Of a stretch of 64,000 nucleotides of DNA, positions 8,222 through 19,689 are shown piece by piece; within the stretch, counting starts at the first letter, position 1; each line of letters opens with the position of its first letter. The notes below the pieces were generated by a model, which saw only the letters and a program-made list of their open reading frames with translations, did not search any database and was not told the origin of the DNA. The stretch covers positions 124,001 to 188,000 of the forward strand of contig JANQRY010000008.1 in NCBI GenBank assembly GCA_028284345.1. Direction: 5' to 3'. This DNA comes from Hyphococcus sp. (GTDB taxonomy: Bacteria; Pseudomonadota; Alphaproteobacteria; Caulobacterales; Parvularculaceae). A program made the position numbers and the translations under genes.

Positions 8222-9736
8222 ATGGGCGACGGCAATTTTTACACGCTGCTGAAACAACGCTTCGCGCCGCATCTGGACGCGCCGATGCTGACGGCGCTGA
8301 CCGGCGAGACGGTTTCCTACGGCGCCATGGACGCACGAGCCGCCAAGATGGCGGGCGCCATGGCGGCGGCGGGCGCAAAGCCCGGCGACCGCGTACTCGT
8401 CCAGGTCGACAAGTCGTTTGAGAATGTCTCCGCCTATCTCGGCGCCCTCAGCGGCGGCTTCGTCTATGTGCCTCTCAACACCGCCTATACGGATGACGAG
8501 GTCGCCTACTTCCTAAGCGATGCGGAGCCGGCGATTTTCATTTGCGATCCGGCGCGGCGGGCCTCGCTCGCGCCAATTGCCGAGAAGGCGGGCGTGCAGC
8601 GGGTGCTTTGCCTTGACGGCGACGGGGCGGGTTCCTTGCGCGACGCCGCGGACAATTCCCCGGCGCAAACCGGCATTCAGCCGCGCCATCCGGACGACCT
8701 CGCCGCGATTCTCTACACATCGGGGACGACGGGCCGGTCAAAAGGCGCAATGCTGTCGCACTGGGCGCTACAGACGAATGCGCTGGCGCTGAATGAATTG
8801 TGGCGCTTTACGCAAGAGGACGTGTTGCTCCACGCGCTACCTGTCTTTCATATTCACGGCCTGTTCGTCGCGCTGCATACGGCGATGCTGTCGGCGTGCG
8901 AAATCCTGTTCCTGCCGAAATTCGATGTCGGTGAAATACGCAACGGTCTGCGCCGGGCGAGCGTGATGATGGGCGTGCCGACGTTTTATACCCGCCTCCT
9001 CGCCGAACCTGACTTTGGCGACCATGAAACAGCGCATATGCGCCTTTTCATTTCGGGCTCAGCGCCGCTGACGACGGAGACCTTCAACGAGTTTTACGAG
9101 CGAACCGGCTCAAAAATTCTCGAACGCTACGGCATGTCGGAAGCGGGTATGATCGCCTCCAATCCCTATGACGGGGAGCGCATCGCCGGAACAGTCGGCT
9201 TTCCCCTGCCCGGCGTCGACATCCGTATCACCGACGATGACGGCGCCATCCTTGAAGACGGCGCGCCGGGCAATGTTGAAGTGAAGGGCGACAATCTCTT
9301 TTCCGGCTATTGGCGCATGCCGGAAAAAACGAAAGCGGAATTTCGGGGCGACTGGTTTGTCACCGGCGATATCGGCGCCCTTGACGCACAGGGACGCCTG
9401 ACGCTGTCAGGGCGCGCCAAGGATCTGATCATCGCCGGCGGCTACAACATCTATCCGAAGGAAATCGAAGCGGTGCTGGACGCCGTGCCGGGCGTCGCTG
9501 AATCTGCTGTGGTCGGCGTTCCCCACCCCGATATGGGCGAAGGCGTCGTTGCTGTTTTTGTCGGCGAGGCGGACATCGCCGCGCTCGAAGACGCGACACA
9601 ATCGCTGGCGCGGTTCAAGCGGCCGCGAAGATTTTTCCGCGTCGACGCCCTGCCGCGCAACGCCATGGGCAAGGTGCAGAAACAGGTCCTGCGCGCGCGT
9701 TACGCGGCGGCCTTCACCGGCGGTGCAGAACAATAA
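8222..9736 (+). CDS. matB: Malonyl-CoA synthetase-like AMP-forming acyl-CoA ligase
   Basis: 504 aa adenylate-forming enzyme: P-loop YTSGTTGRSKG at residues 165-175, a conserved ERYGMSEAGMIASNP block (about 301-315), the hinge TGDIGALDAQGRLTLSGRAKDLI, and catalytic Lys in the terminal NAMGKVQKQ. Length and these blocks match malonyl-CoA synthetase (MatB), which loads malonate or methylmalonate on CoA; other small acyl-CoA ligases share the fold, so the substrate is inferred. It begins 9 bp after the dioxygenase gene and its 3' end overlaps the convergent acetyltransferase gene by 23 bp. Confidence 0.8.
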   Translation: MGDGNFYTLLKQRFAPHLDAPMLTALTGETVSYGAMDARAAKMAGAMAAAGAKPGDRVLVQVDKSFENVSAYLGALSGGFVYVPLNTAYTDDEVAYFLSDAEPAIFICDPARRASLAPIAEKAGVQRVLCLDGDGAGSLRDAADNSPAQTGIQPRHPDDLAAILYTSGTTGRSKGAMLSHWALQTNALALNELWRFTQEDVLLHALPVFHIHGLFVALHTAMLSACEILFLPKFDVGEIRNGLRRASVMMGVPTFYTRLLAEPDFGDHETAHMRLFISGSAPLTTETFNEFYERTGSKILERYGMSEAGMIASNPYDGERIAGTVGFPLPGVDIRITDDDGAILEDGAPGNVEVKGDNLFSGYWRMPEKTKAEFRGDWFVTGDIGALDAQGRLTLSGRAKDLIIAGGYNIYPKEIEAVLDAVPGVAESAVVGVPHPDMGEGVVAVFVGEADIAALEDATQSLARFKRPRRFFRVDALPRNAMGKVQKQVLRARYAAAFTGGAEQ

Positions 9737-10241
9737 TATCGTCGCCGTGATAGGTCGTGCGCGCTGTCTCGATAAATCCGCATTTCTCCGCAATGCGAAT
9801 GGACGCTGTGTTTTCCGGGCCGATGATGCAGGACATTGGCGCGGGGATTTTGTTGGCGTCGCCCCAGGCGACGGCGGCGCGCGCCGCTTCATATCCGTAG
9901 CCCTTGCCGTGAAACGGGGCGGCGAGGGCCCAGCCGATTTCCGGTTCGCCGCGCAGGGACGGCGTCATCTCGCGTTTGAAATCGCCAAAGCCGGTCTCGC
10001 CGACAATGGCGCCCGACGCCTTTTCCTCGATAATCCAGTAGCCATAGCCAAGATGCGCCCAAAAGCCCGTCGCGCGCAGGAATTTCAGCCAGCACTCCTC
10101 CTCAGCCCGAGGCTTGCCGTCGATATATTTTGTAACGGCCGGGTCGCGCCACATCGCGCGGATCGCCGGAAAATCGTCGAGCCTGTGTCCGCGAAGACGC
10201 AGGCGCGCCGTTTCGAGCTGCGGGACATCCGGTCCCGTCAA
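9714..10241 (-). CDS. GNAT acetyltransferase, RimJ/RimL-like
   Basis: 175 aa. LETARLRLRGHRLDDF at the N-terminus, GEPEIGWALAAPFHGKGYG (acetyl-CoA pyrophosphate loop) at about residues 97-115 and GPENTASIRIAEKCGF near the C-terminus are the usual blocks of RimJ/RimL-type acetyltransferases that modify protein N-termini or small amines. The likely start is TTG at 10241, with AGGAAA just upstream and a 4-nt TTGA overlap with the end of the DUF885 gene, which argues for co-translation. The substrate cannot be inferred. Confidence 0.82.
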   Translation of the reverse strand: MTGPDVPQLETARLRLRGHRLDDFPAIRAMWRDPAVTKYIDGKPRAEEECWLKFLRATGFWAHLGYGYWIIEEKASGAIVGETGFGDFKREMTPSLRGEPEIGWALAAPFHGKGYGYEAARAAVAWGDANKIPAPMSCIIGPENTASIRIAEKCGFIETARTTYHGDDIIVLHRR

Positions 10242-11998
10242 TTTCCTGCGCCCGCTTTCGTCTCCGCAATATAGCGGTCGATCTGTACACGGAGCATATC
10301 AAGCGGCAGCCCGCCCTCAGCGAGCACCGCATCGTGGAAGGCGCGAATATCGAAATCCTCGCCCAGCTCTTTTTCAGCTTTCGCCCGCAATTCCCAAATC
10401 GTCAGCTCGCCCATTTTATAGGCCAGCGCCTGGCCCGGCCACGCAATGTAGCGGTCAATCTCGGTCTGCACATTGTGCAGCGACAGCGCCGTATTGCCGG
10501 CGAGGTAATCGACGGCCTGCTGTCGCGTCCAGCCTTTTACATGGATGCCCGTATCGATCACCAGCCGGCATGCGCGCCACATTTCCCATGTCAGGCGCCC
10601 GAAATGTTCGTAAGGCGTCTGATAGACGCCCATTTCGACGCCGAGCTTTTCGGCGTAAAGCGCCCAGCCCTCGCCATAGGCGTGCGGATAGAAGTCCGCC
10701 CGGAAATCCGGCGCGTTTTCCATTTCTTTTGAAAGCGCGATCTGCAGATGATGCCCGGGCACGGCCTCATGCAGGGTCATGGCGGCGAGCTGATAGATCG
10801 GACGGATTTCAGTCTTGTAGGTGTTCACCCAGAACTGTCCGCCCTGAGCCGCGTCAAGCGGCGCGCCGACATAGCGCGCCGTGGTGTAATTCGGCGCGAG
10901 ATTGTCCGGCACCGGCTCAACGGAATAGGGCTGACGCGGCAGCTTTCCAAAAAACGCCGGCAGCCGCCCGTCAATGTCCTTGGAAATCCACGCCGCGCGG
11001 TCGAGCAGTTCCTGCGGCGTCTTTGCGTAGAATTGCGGGTCGGTTCGGAGAAACGCAAGGAACTCTTCAAACGTCCCGTCAAAGCCGGCGGCGTCAATGA
11101 CCTCCGTCATTTCCTTGCGGATGCGCGCGACCTCTCTAAGGCCGATCTCGTGAATTTCGTCAGCGTCCGCGTCGTCCAGCGTCGTGAAGTACCGCACCAG
11201 CGCGGCGTAGTAGCCGCTTCCGTCCGGCGTTTCGTTGACACCCAGAGACTGGCGCGCGTTCGGCAGATATTCCTCTTTCATAAAGGCCGCGAGGTCGGCG
11301 AAGGCGGGAATAACGGAACTTTCGAGAAGCGCCGCGCCTTCGCGGCGGATCGCCCGCTGGCGGCGTTCGGACATTGCAGCCGGCATTCTCAGAAACGGCT
11401 TATAGAGGACGTGCGATTGGACGTCCGCGCTCGCCATGGCCTCGAAGGACGGCATGATGCGCGGGAGAATTTCCCTCGGCTGCGTATATCCTTCGGCGAC
11501 GCCGACGCGCATATTCTCAATATGCTGCTCAAGATAGTCGGGCAGCGCGCTCAGCCGTTCCAGATAGTCTTCATAGTCCTTTTCCGTCCGGAAATCCGTC
11601 GCCGCCGCGACATTGCCGATATTCGTGTGGAAACCGGAATCGGCGAGGAAAGGCATGCGCCACGGACGAAATGCGGCAAGGGCGATTTCATGCTTCAGAA
11701 TGAACCGCATGAGATCGGCGTTGACGCGGTCGTCGGCGGAAAAGCCTGACGGATCAATGGCGTCGAGGCGCCCTAGAAACGCCGCCGCCGTCGCCGCGCG
11801 GCGCTCATGGTCAGCAGGGCTAACCGACGGGACCCGGTCGTTATATCCAGTTTCGCCGGCGTCCGTCGCGGCGAACGGGTCCTCGGCGAACCTGTTCTGC
11901 GAGTAGTCTTTAAAGAGCGCGTCCAGTTCGTCGCTGGCGCCCGCGACGCCCGCCATTGCGATGAGGACGGCGCCGATGAGGATCACGATGCGAAGCAC
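10238..11998 (-). CDS. DUF885-family putative metallopeptidase, exported
   Basis: 586 aa from a GTG at 11998 that has GAGAGG 6 nt upstream and opens a clean signal peptide (VLRIVILIGAVLIAMAGVAG, then ASDEL). A longer frame to 12061 exists but lacks a signal-like start. TLHEAVPGHHLQIALSKE, about residues 415-432, carries the HExxGHH zinc motif of the DUF885 family; further blocks (YGEGWALYAEKLG, QALAYKMGE) agree. Members are presumed periplasmic or secreted peptidases of unknown substrate. It forms a two-gene unit with the acetyltransferase. Confidence 0.85.
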   Translation of the reverse strand: MLRIVILIGAVLIAMAGVAGASDELDALFKDYSQNRFAEDPFAATDAGETGYNDRVPSVSPADHERRAATAAAFLGRLDAIDPSGFSADDRVNADLMRFILKHEIALAAFRPWRMPFLADSGFHTNIGNVAAATDFRTEKDYEDYLERLSALPDYLEQHIENMRVGVAEGYTQPREILPRIMPSFEAMASADVQSHVLYKPFLRMPAAMSERRQRAIRREGAALLESSVIPAFADLAAFMKEEYLPNARQSLGVNETPDGSGYYAALVRYFTTLDDADADEIHEIGLREVARIRKEMTEVIDAAGFDGTFEEFLAFLRTDPQFYAKTPQELLDRAAWISKDIDGRLPAFFGKLPRQPYSVEPVPDNLAPNYTTARYVGAPLDAAQGGQFWVNTYKTEIRPIYQLAAMTLHEAVPGHHLQIALSKEMENAPDFRADFYPHAYGEGWALYAEKLGVEMGVYQTPYEHFGRLTWEMWRACRLVIDTGIHVKGWTRQQAVDYLAGNTALSLHNVQTEIDRYIAWPGQALAYKMGELTIWELRAKAEKELGEDFDIRAFHDAVLAEGGLPLDMLRVQIDRYIAETKAGAGN

Positions 11999-12203
11999 TG
12001 CAGCCTCTCCATGGAAAACATGGCGAAAACTGCTCATTATCACGCCCGCTTGCGAAATCAAAAAAGTTTAAGCAGATCTCTTGTCCCGGTGAAACGCTTT
12101 CCCGCCGCGAGCGCGCAATTATGCATAACTAATATGTATACAGACTATATTTCATCTAGCCTGCATTTGCGTTCTTGCCGTCGATCCGCTAACAAACGCG
12201 TCT

Positions 12204-13643
12204 ATGCCTTCACGAAATCTCTTCGCCGATTACGACGCCGGCGCGGATTACTGCGAAATCACCAGCAACGCCGCCGGCGGTAAAAACAACACCGTCGCCA
12301 AGCGATTATCGCGCTACAATTTGCGCACGCTGAACAAGCGCAACGCAGCGGCCGAGCGGGAGCTCAGAAACCTCGGCATTACGTTCACGGTTTACTCCGA
12401 CGCCGGAGCCATTGACCGGATTCTGCCGTTTGATCCGCTGCCGCGACAGATCTCGAGCGACGACTGGAAGGTGCTGGACAAGGGCTGCATCCAGCGGGTC
12501 ACGGCGCTCAACGCGTTCCTGAAAGACGTATACGGGAAACAGCAGATCCTCAAAGACGGCGTCGTGCCGAAAGATCTTGTTCTGAAGAACAAGCATTTCC
12601 GGAAGGAAATGCTCGGCGTGAAGCTGGCGCAGGACACCTATACGCATATTTCCGGCGTCGATCTGATCCGGGATGAAAACGGCGAGTTTCTCGTGCTCGA
12701 AGACAATTGCCGGTCGCCCTCCGGCGTTTCCTACGTCATCGAGAACCGGCATCTGATGATGCGCTCCTTTCCTGATCTGATGGAAGGGATAAAAATCCTG
12801 CCTGTTTCCGATTACGGCAAACGCCTGCGCGGCAAACTGTCGGAGACGGCGCCGCCGCGGGTGCAGAACCCGAATATTGTCCTCTTGACCCCCGGCGTCT
12901 TTAATTCCGCCTATTTCGAGCATGTGTTTCTGGCGCGGGAAATGGGCGTTCCCCTTGTTGAAGGGCGCGACCTTGTGGTCGATGAGGACGACCGCGTTTT
13001 CATGAAGTCGATCTCCGGGCTTAAACGCGTTCACCTGATCTATCGCCGTATCGACGATGATTTCCTTGACCCGGAAGTCTTCCGAAAAGACTCAATGCTG
13101 GGAACGCCGGGCCTGATGCGGGCGCTCAAAGCCGGCAAGGTAACGATCGCCAACGCCGTCGGCGCCGGCGTCGCCGACGACAAGGCTGTCTACGCCTACA
13201 TGCCGCGCATCATTGACTATTATCTCGGCGAAGAGGCGATCCTCAACAATGTGAAAACATGGATCTGTCGCGAGGCGGACGATCTCGCCTATGTGCTCGA
13301 CCATCTCGATGAACTGGTCGTGAAACCGGTTGGCGAGTCCGGCGGCTATGGCATCGTCATCGGGCCGAAAGCGACAAGGACGGAGCTGCGCGACGTGCGA
13401 AAGTCCATCAAGAAGGACCCGGCGAATTATATCGCGCAGCCGATGATCAGCCTCTCCGTCTGTCCGACCCTGACGCCGAAAGGCGTTGCGCCGCGCCATG
13501 TGGATCTGCGCCCGTTCGTTTTAACGGGAAAAGAGTCCTGGGTTCTGCCCGGCGGCCTCACCCGCGTCGCCATGCGCGAAGGATCGCTGATCGTCAATTC
13601 GAGCCAGGGCGGCGGCTCGAAAGACACCTGGGTCATGCGGTAG
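12204..13643 (+). CDS. Circularly permuted ATP-grasp protein (DUF404/DUF407)
   Basis: 479 aa. FDPLPRQISSDDWKVLDKGC (about 73-92), VYGKQQILKDG, HISGVDLIRDENGEFLVLEDNCRSPSG (split here: DLIRDENGEF then LVLEDNCRSPSG) and VVKPVGESGGYGIVIG (about 371-386) are typical of the circularly permuted ATP-grasp type 2 family. ATP-grasp enzymes join a carboxylate to an amine or thiol. Together with the alpha-E protein and transglutaminase-like protein that follow at 8 and 43 bp, it forms a conserved trio proposed from comparative genomics to make or process a peptide-like product; no reaction has been established. Confidence 0.9.
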   Translation: MPSRNLFADYDAGADYCEITSNAAGGKNNTVAKRLSRYNLRTLNKRNAAAERELRNLGITFTVYSDAGAIDRILPFDPLPRQISSDDWKVLDKGCIQRVTALNAFLKDVYGKQQILKDGVVPKDLVLKNKHFRKEMLGVKLAQDTYTHISGVDLIRDENGEFLVLEDNCRSPSGVSYVIENRHLMMRSFPDLMEGIKILPVSDYGKRLRGKLSETAPPRVQNPNIVLLTPGVFNSAYFEHVFLAREMGVPLVEGRDLVVDEDDRVFMKSISGLKRVHLIYRRIDDDFLDPEVFRKDSMLGTPGLMRALKAGKVTIANAVGAGVADDKAVYAYMPRIIDYYLGEEAILNNVKTWICREADDLAYVLDHLDELVVKPVGESGGYGIVIGPKATRTELRDVRKSIKKDPANYIAQPMISLSVCPTLTPKGVAPRHVDLRPFVLTGKESWVLPGGLTRVAMREGSLIVNSSQGGGSKDTWVMR

Positions 13644-13651
13644 GCGTACGG

Positions 13652-14596
13652 ATGTTATTATCCCGTTTTGCTGAAAGCGCCTTCTGGCTCGGCCGTTACA
13701 TGGAACGCGTCGAGAGTCTCGCGCGCCTACTCTGGGTGACGGAAGCCTTCGCCGCAGACCAGGAAAGCGACGACGCCTGGGCCCCGATCCTTTCCGTTTT
13801 CGCCGACGAGGCTGCCTTCGCCGATCGCGGCAAGCGACCCAATGCGCTCAATGTCGCCCGTTTTTACCTCACTGATCGCGGCAATCCGAATTCGGCCGTT
13901 TCCGCGGCCTTTATGGCCAAGGAAAATGCGCGATCGCTGCGCCATTTGCTCAGCACGGAAGCCTGGCGCGAAATCTCGGTTTTCAATGACGAAATGGCGG
14001 CGCTACAGAAGCGGCGCGTCTCCCTTTCCCGACTGAGCGAGATTTGTCTGTCCCTGCGCGACGGCTGCTACACCCACCGCGGCGTCATGGCGGCGACCTG
14101 CTATCGCGACGAGGTCTGGCGTTTTCATCAACTGGGCGCAGCGCTCGAACGCGCCGATCAGATGACGCGCCTGATCGACATTAAATATTTCCGGTTCGAC
14201 CGCGACGACATCGACGAAACGGCGCCGCCCGATGTCGCCTGGTGGAATACGCTGCTGCGATCGGCGTCCGGCTATCACGCGTTCCAGCGGCGCCATTCCG
14301 TGAACGCCGACCCGGCGGACGCGGCGCGGTTCGTCCTGTGCGATCCTTATCTGCCGTTATCCGTCGCCAACGCCGCGGACGCCGCTTTTTACCAGCTTGA
14401 AAGGCTGGAGCGCGATTTCAACGCCAAGCCGGGCACTGACGTCAACGCCGCGGCGAAGGCGCTGGATGCGCGGCTCGCTGCGCCGCCGGCGAAACTTAAC
14501 GGCCGAGCGCTGCACCGATATCTCGACGCCATTCAGCAGGAAATAATCGCCCTCGCCAACGCCCTCCATGATCGCTATTTTGCGCCGGCCGGGTGA
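13652..14596 (+). CDS. Alpha-E domain protein (DUF403)
   Basis: 314 aa, mostly helical. It starts MLLSRFAESAFWLGRYMERVE, the signature of alpha-E domain proteins, and has MAATCYRDEVWRFHQLGAALERADQMTRLIDIKYF (in two blocks near residues 148-182). No enzymatic motif is seen. The family occurs with the ATP-grasp gene just upstream, 8 bp away, and with a transglutaminase-like protein, as here. Role unknown. Confidence 0.9.
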   Translation: MLLSRFAESAFWLGRYMERVESLARLLWVTEAFAADQESDDAWAPILSVFADEAAFADRGKRPNALNVARFYLTDRGNPNSAVSAAFMAKENARSLRHLLSTEAWREISVFNDEMAALQKRRVSLSRLSEICLSLRDGCYTHRGVMAATCYRDEVWRFHQLGAALERADQMTRLIDIKYFRFDRDDIDETAPPDVAWWNTLLRSASGYHAFQRRHSVNADPADAARFVLCDPYLPLSVANAADAAFYQLERLERDFNAKPGTDVNAAAKALDARLAAPPAKLNGRALHRYLDAIQQEIIALANALHDRYFAPAG

Positions 14597-14639
14597 TTCC
14601 CCGGCGCCGGTTGCGTAAGCCGTCATAAAGGTCACTCCG

Positions 14640-15593
14640 TTGAATGTCGCCGCGCCCATGACCGCATCAACGCCGCTCGTCTCAACGGACCTGCTGCATG
14701 TACGGCACGTCACGCAGTATCGCTATGCGCAGCCTGTGAAATTCGGCGCCCACCGCGCCATGTTCAGGCCCCATGACTCAAACGACCTGCGGTTGACGGC
14801 GTTCGAAATCAACACCAATCCGGCCTCCGCCCACCACTGGGTGCACGACGTTTTTTCCAATTCGAAAGTGATCATGGACTTCGATGCGGCGCCGGAATCG
14901 GACACGCTCGAGATTGTTTGCGAATTTAACGTCGTGCGCTCAACCGTGCACGAACCGAAATTTCCCATCGCCGAATTCGCACAGAAATATCCGTTCACCT
15001 ATCCGTCGGAACAATGGCCTGATCTCGTCGCCCTGATCCGGCCGGAATATGACGCGCCCACCGGCGAAGTGAAACGATGGGCGGAAAATTTCGTGGACGA
15101 CGCCTATGGCGACAGTTGGGCCATTCTTGAAAACATCAACAGCGCCATCCATCGCGACTTCGATTATCGCCGGCGCGAGGAGCCGGGCATCCAGCCGCCG
15201 CGGGAAACCCTGGCCATGGGCGCCGGGTCGTGCCGCGATTTCGCCGTCCTGATGCTCGAAGCGGTGCGCCAGCTTGGCTTCGCCGCGCGCTTCGCCACCG
15301 GCTATCTCTATGATCCGCTGACGGATCAAACCGACGCGGAGGGCCATCACGCCATGCGCGGCGCCGGCGCCACCCACGCCTGGGTGCAGGTCTTTATGCC
15401 CGGCGCCGGCTGGATCGAATTCGACCCCACCAACGGCCTTATCGCTTCGGGTCAGCTGATCCGCACCGGCGTCGCCCGCCTGCCGGCCCAGGCCGTGCCG
15501 CTTGAAGGCTCGTTCACCGGCGCAAAAGGCGATTTCCTCGGCATGGACGTCAGCGTCGAGGTCGCGTCGCTGGCGCCGACCTTGAGCGGTTAG
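14640..15593 (+). CDS. Transglutaminase-like cysteine protease-fold protein
   Basis: 317 aa. Residues about 17-100 ([19 protein letters not shown]) form the bacterial transglutaminase N-terminal beta domain. The catalytic triad is visible: Cys198 in [12 protein letters not shown], His246 in [10 protein letters not shown], Asp262 in WIEFDPTNG. Such proteins are thought to be peptidases or amidases. The start is taken as TTG 14640 with AAAGG upstream; an ATG six codons later (14658) is equally possible. Third member of the ATP-grasp/alpha-E cluster. Confidence 0.88.
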   Translation: MNVAAPMTASTPLVSTDLLHVRHVTQYRYAQPVKFGAHRAMFRPHDSNDLRLTAFEINTNPASAHHWVHDVFSNSKVIMDFDAAPESDTLEIVCEFNVVRSTVHEPKFPIAEFAQKYPFTYPSEQWPDLVALIRPEYDAPTGEVKRWAENFVDDAYGDSWAILENINSAIHRDFDYRRREEPGIQPPRETLAMGAGSCRDFAVLMLEAVRQLGFAARFATGYLYDPLTDQTDAEGHHAMRGAGATHAWVQVFMPGAGWIEFDPTNGLIASGQLIRTGVARLPAQAVPLEGSFTGAKGDFLGMDVSVEVASLAPTLSG

Positions 15594-15634
15594 CCCCTTC
15601 CAATCGGCGCTGTTCGCATTATGTTCGCGGGATC

Positions 15635-17992
<2,358 letters not shown>

Positions 17993-17999
17993 TGTGTAT

Positions 18000-19493
18000 T
18001 TAGAGTGGCTGGAAAATTGATGCGGCGTCGCTTGAACGGAGCCGGCCATAGAAATCCAATGCGTATCGGTCAGTCATTCCGGCGATGAAATCACAAATGA
18101 CGCGTTGCTTGTCTTCGCTCAGACTGAAACGTTCATGCAGTTCTCGATAATCGTCTGGCAACAACAAGAGGCCGCCTTTCTGGCTCAACGCGTTGAAAAT
18201 GTCTCTTACTATCTCTTGACCCCGAAATTCAGCCACCTTCAGTCGGGAAGACTTAATTAGGTTTTCATACGCAAGTGTCTTCAGCACTTCAACTTTCTTG
18301 AAAGTCTCTAGCGTAAGACGGGCATTTAGGAGCTGTGGTACATACGGATATTCATCGTGTTCTACGACTTCTACACCACGAATAAAGGAGCCTACCAGCC
18401 GAGAAGTCACCTCATTTCTATAATATCCATTCTCACTAATTCGCTTGGACCATTTGAACGCTTTCGCAGCAATAATGGCATGCTGATAGAGGTCCGGCAC
18501 ATCCTTTTTCGAAAGTGACGCTGTCTCATCGTCGCCAAGCCGGAGAATGCCGCCAAAGATCTCGACCAATATTGCAGACACATCTCGGGCGGCGAATTTA
18601 TTGTCGGCTTCTGGGTAGGTCTCCGCAATCTTCTCGCTGACTTTTTGAGCAATTGTATCCAGCAACTCTGGATCAGATGCAATTATCGAAAGTGGCGTTG
18701 TAAATCCTGCCTTGAATGAGTCTTCAATATCATATGTTGAATATGCGATGTCATCAGCTATATCCATAATGCTGCATTCAATGGTCTTAAATCTTCTCGG
18801 CTTTATGCCGGCAGGCAATACGGCATTTTTGATCCTTTTCACTAATTCTGCTTCTGACCTGTAATATCCTTTTTGTATTCTGCCTGGCCTGGTTCGATCA
18901 TCTTTTCTACGCGGAATTTCGTCATCATATTTTAGAACTGCTGCCAATGTCCGGTAGGTTAGATTTAAGCCAATTCGGTCATCCGTTGACAACTTGGCTT
19001 CGACGTCTAGCCCCGGATCATTTTTCTTTTCGACCCGCGCTAATAGCCGCAGAGTTTGTGCATTGCCCTCGAAGCCACCATAATCGCGCATTTCCTCATC
19101 AAGTGCCAACTCACCGTTGTGCCCAAAGGGAGGATGGCCAATATCATGCGCCAGCGCCGCCACTTCAGTGATTTCAGGCTTGATCTTTTTATTCTCTGCG
19201 GCGAAATGCGGATCTTTGCTATTCAGTCTTATCGCAATTGATTTTGCGACCTGCGCCACTTCCAACGAGTGCGTGAGCCTCGTGCGAAAGAAGTCAGACT
19301 CACCATTTGGAAATAATTGCGTTTTCCCGGAAAGCCGACGAAAACAAGCTGAGTGAATTAGTCTTGCATAATCGCGCCGGAAGCTTGATCGGTACTCTTC
19401 AGGTTGAAGACCCGAAGAACTCCCGTCAATCGTGTGTTCGCGATCTTGGTCTTTTTTACTGTATAGAGGTAAGTCTTGTGAAGTAGCGTTCAA
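18000..19493 (-). CDS. dgt: dGTPase (HD-domain dNTP triphosphohydrolase), AT-rich
   Basis: 497 aa. The HD-domain metal site is clear: His75 (RTRLTHSLEVAQ), His116-Asp117 (ALAHDIGHPPFGHNGE), and DIADDIAYSTYDIEDS further on. FRRLSGKTQLF near residue 51 is the dGTPase nucleotide/allosteric region. It removes triphosphate from dGTP. Housekeeping alphaproteobacterial relatives are about 400 aa; this longer form is closer to the E. coli Dgt type, some members of which block phage by draining dNTPs. Start codon TTG, weak ribosome site. DNA is much more AT-rich than uvrB beside it, which suggests acquisition by transfer. Confidence 0.88.
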   Translation of the reverse strand: MNATSQDLPLYSKKDQDREHTIDGSSSGLQPEEYRSSFRRDYARLIHSACFRRLSGKTQLFPNGESDFFRTRLTHSLEVAQVAKSIAIRLNSKDPHFAAENKKIKPEITEVAALAHDIGHPPFGHNGELALDEEMRDYGGFEGNAQTLRLLARVEKKNDPGLDVEAKLSTDDRIGLNLTYRTLAAVLKYDDEIPRRKDDRTRPGRIQKGYYRSEAELVKRIKNAVLPAGIKPRRFKTIECSIMDIADDIAYSTYDIEDSFKAGFTTPLSIIASDPELLDTIAQKVSEKIAETYPEADNKFAARDVSAILVEIFGGILRLGDDETASLSKKDVPDLYQHAIIAAKAFKWSKRISENGYYRNEVTSRLVGSFIRGVEVVEHDEYPYVPQLLNARLTLETFKKVEVLKTLAYENLIKSSRLKVAEFRGQEIVRDIFNALSQKGGLLLLPDDYRELHERFSLSEDKQRVICDFIAGMTDRYALDFYGRLRSSDAASIFQPL

Positions 19494-19498
19494 AATTT

Positions 19499-19527
19499 AT
19501 TCTCGATCGAATTTTCTTAGCGAGAAT
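19499..19527. repeat. Short inverted repeat between the 53-aa gene and the dGTPase gene
   Basis: ATTCTCG at 19499-19505 and CGAGAAT at 19521-19527 form 7-bp arms around a 15-nt loop, filling most of the gap between two same-strand genes. No T-run follows on the minus strand, so it is not a classic terminator. It could be an RNA hairpin that limits ribosome access to the TTG start at 19493, or an operator. Confidence 0.35.
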
Positions 19528-19689
19528 CTATTCTTGGACGTCTTTCTCTTCTTTTTCAACTTGTTTTGCGCGCTCTTCGTCCGCGGCGTGTTTTGCAGCT
19601 TCCATCAACGAACTCAGTTCGCGGGACACTTCCTCACCCGCTTTATTTAGAGCCTCAGAATCCCAAACCTCTTCCATTAACCCGTTCAT
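19528..19689 (-). CDS. 53-aa acidic helical protein upstream of the dGTPase gene
   Basis: On the complement, ATG at 19689 preceded by a strong AAGGAGAGG ribosome site opens 53 codons ending TAG at 19530-19528. The product (MNGLMEEVWDSEALNKAGEE...) is rich in Glu, Lys and Ala with no hydrophobic segment and should be one or two amphipathic helices. It ends 34 bp before the dGTPase start on the same strand and shares its AT-rich composition, so the two are probably one unit. No family recognised; a regulator or binding partner of the dGTPase is a guess. Confidence 0.6.
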   Translation of the reverse strand: MNGLMEEVWDSEALNKAGEEVSRELSSLMEAAKHAADEERAKQVEKEEKDVQE

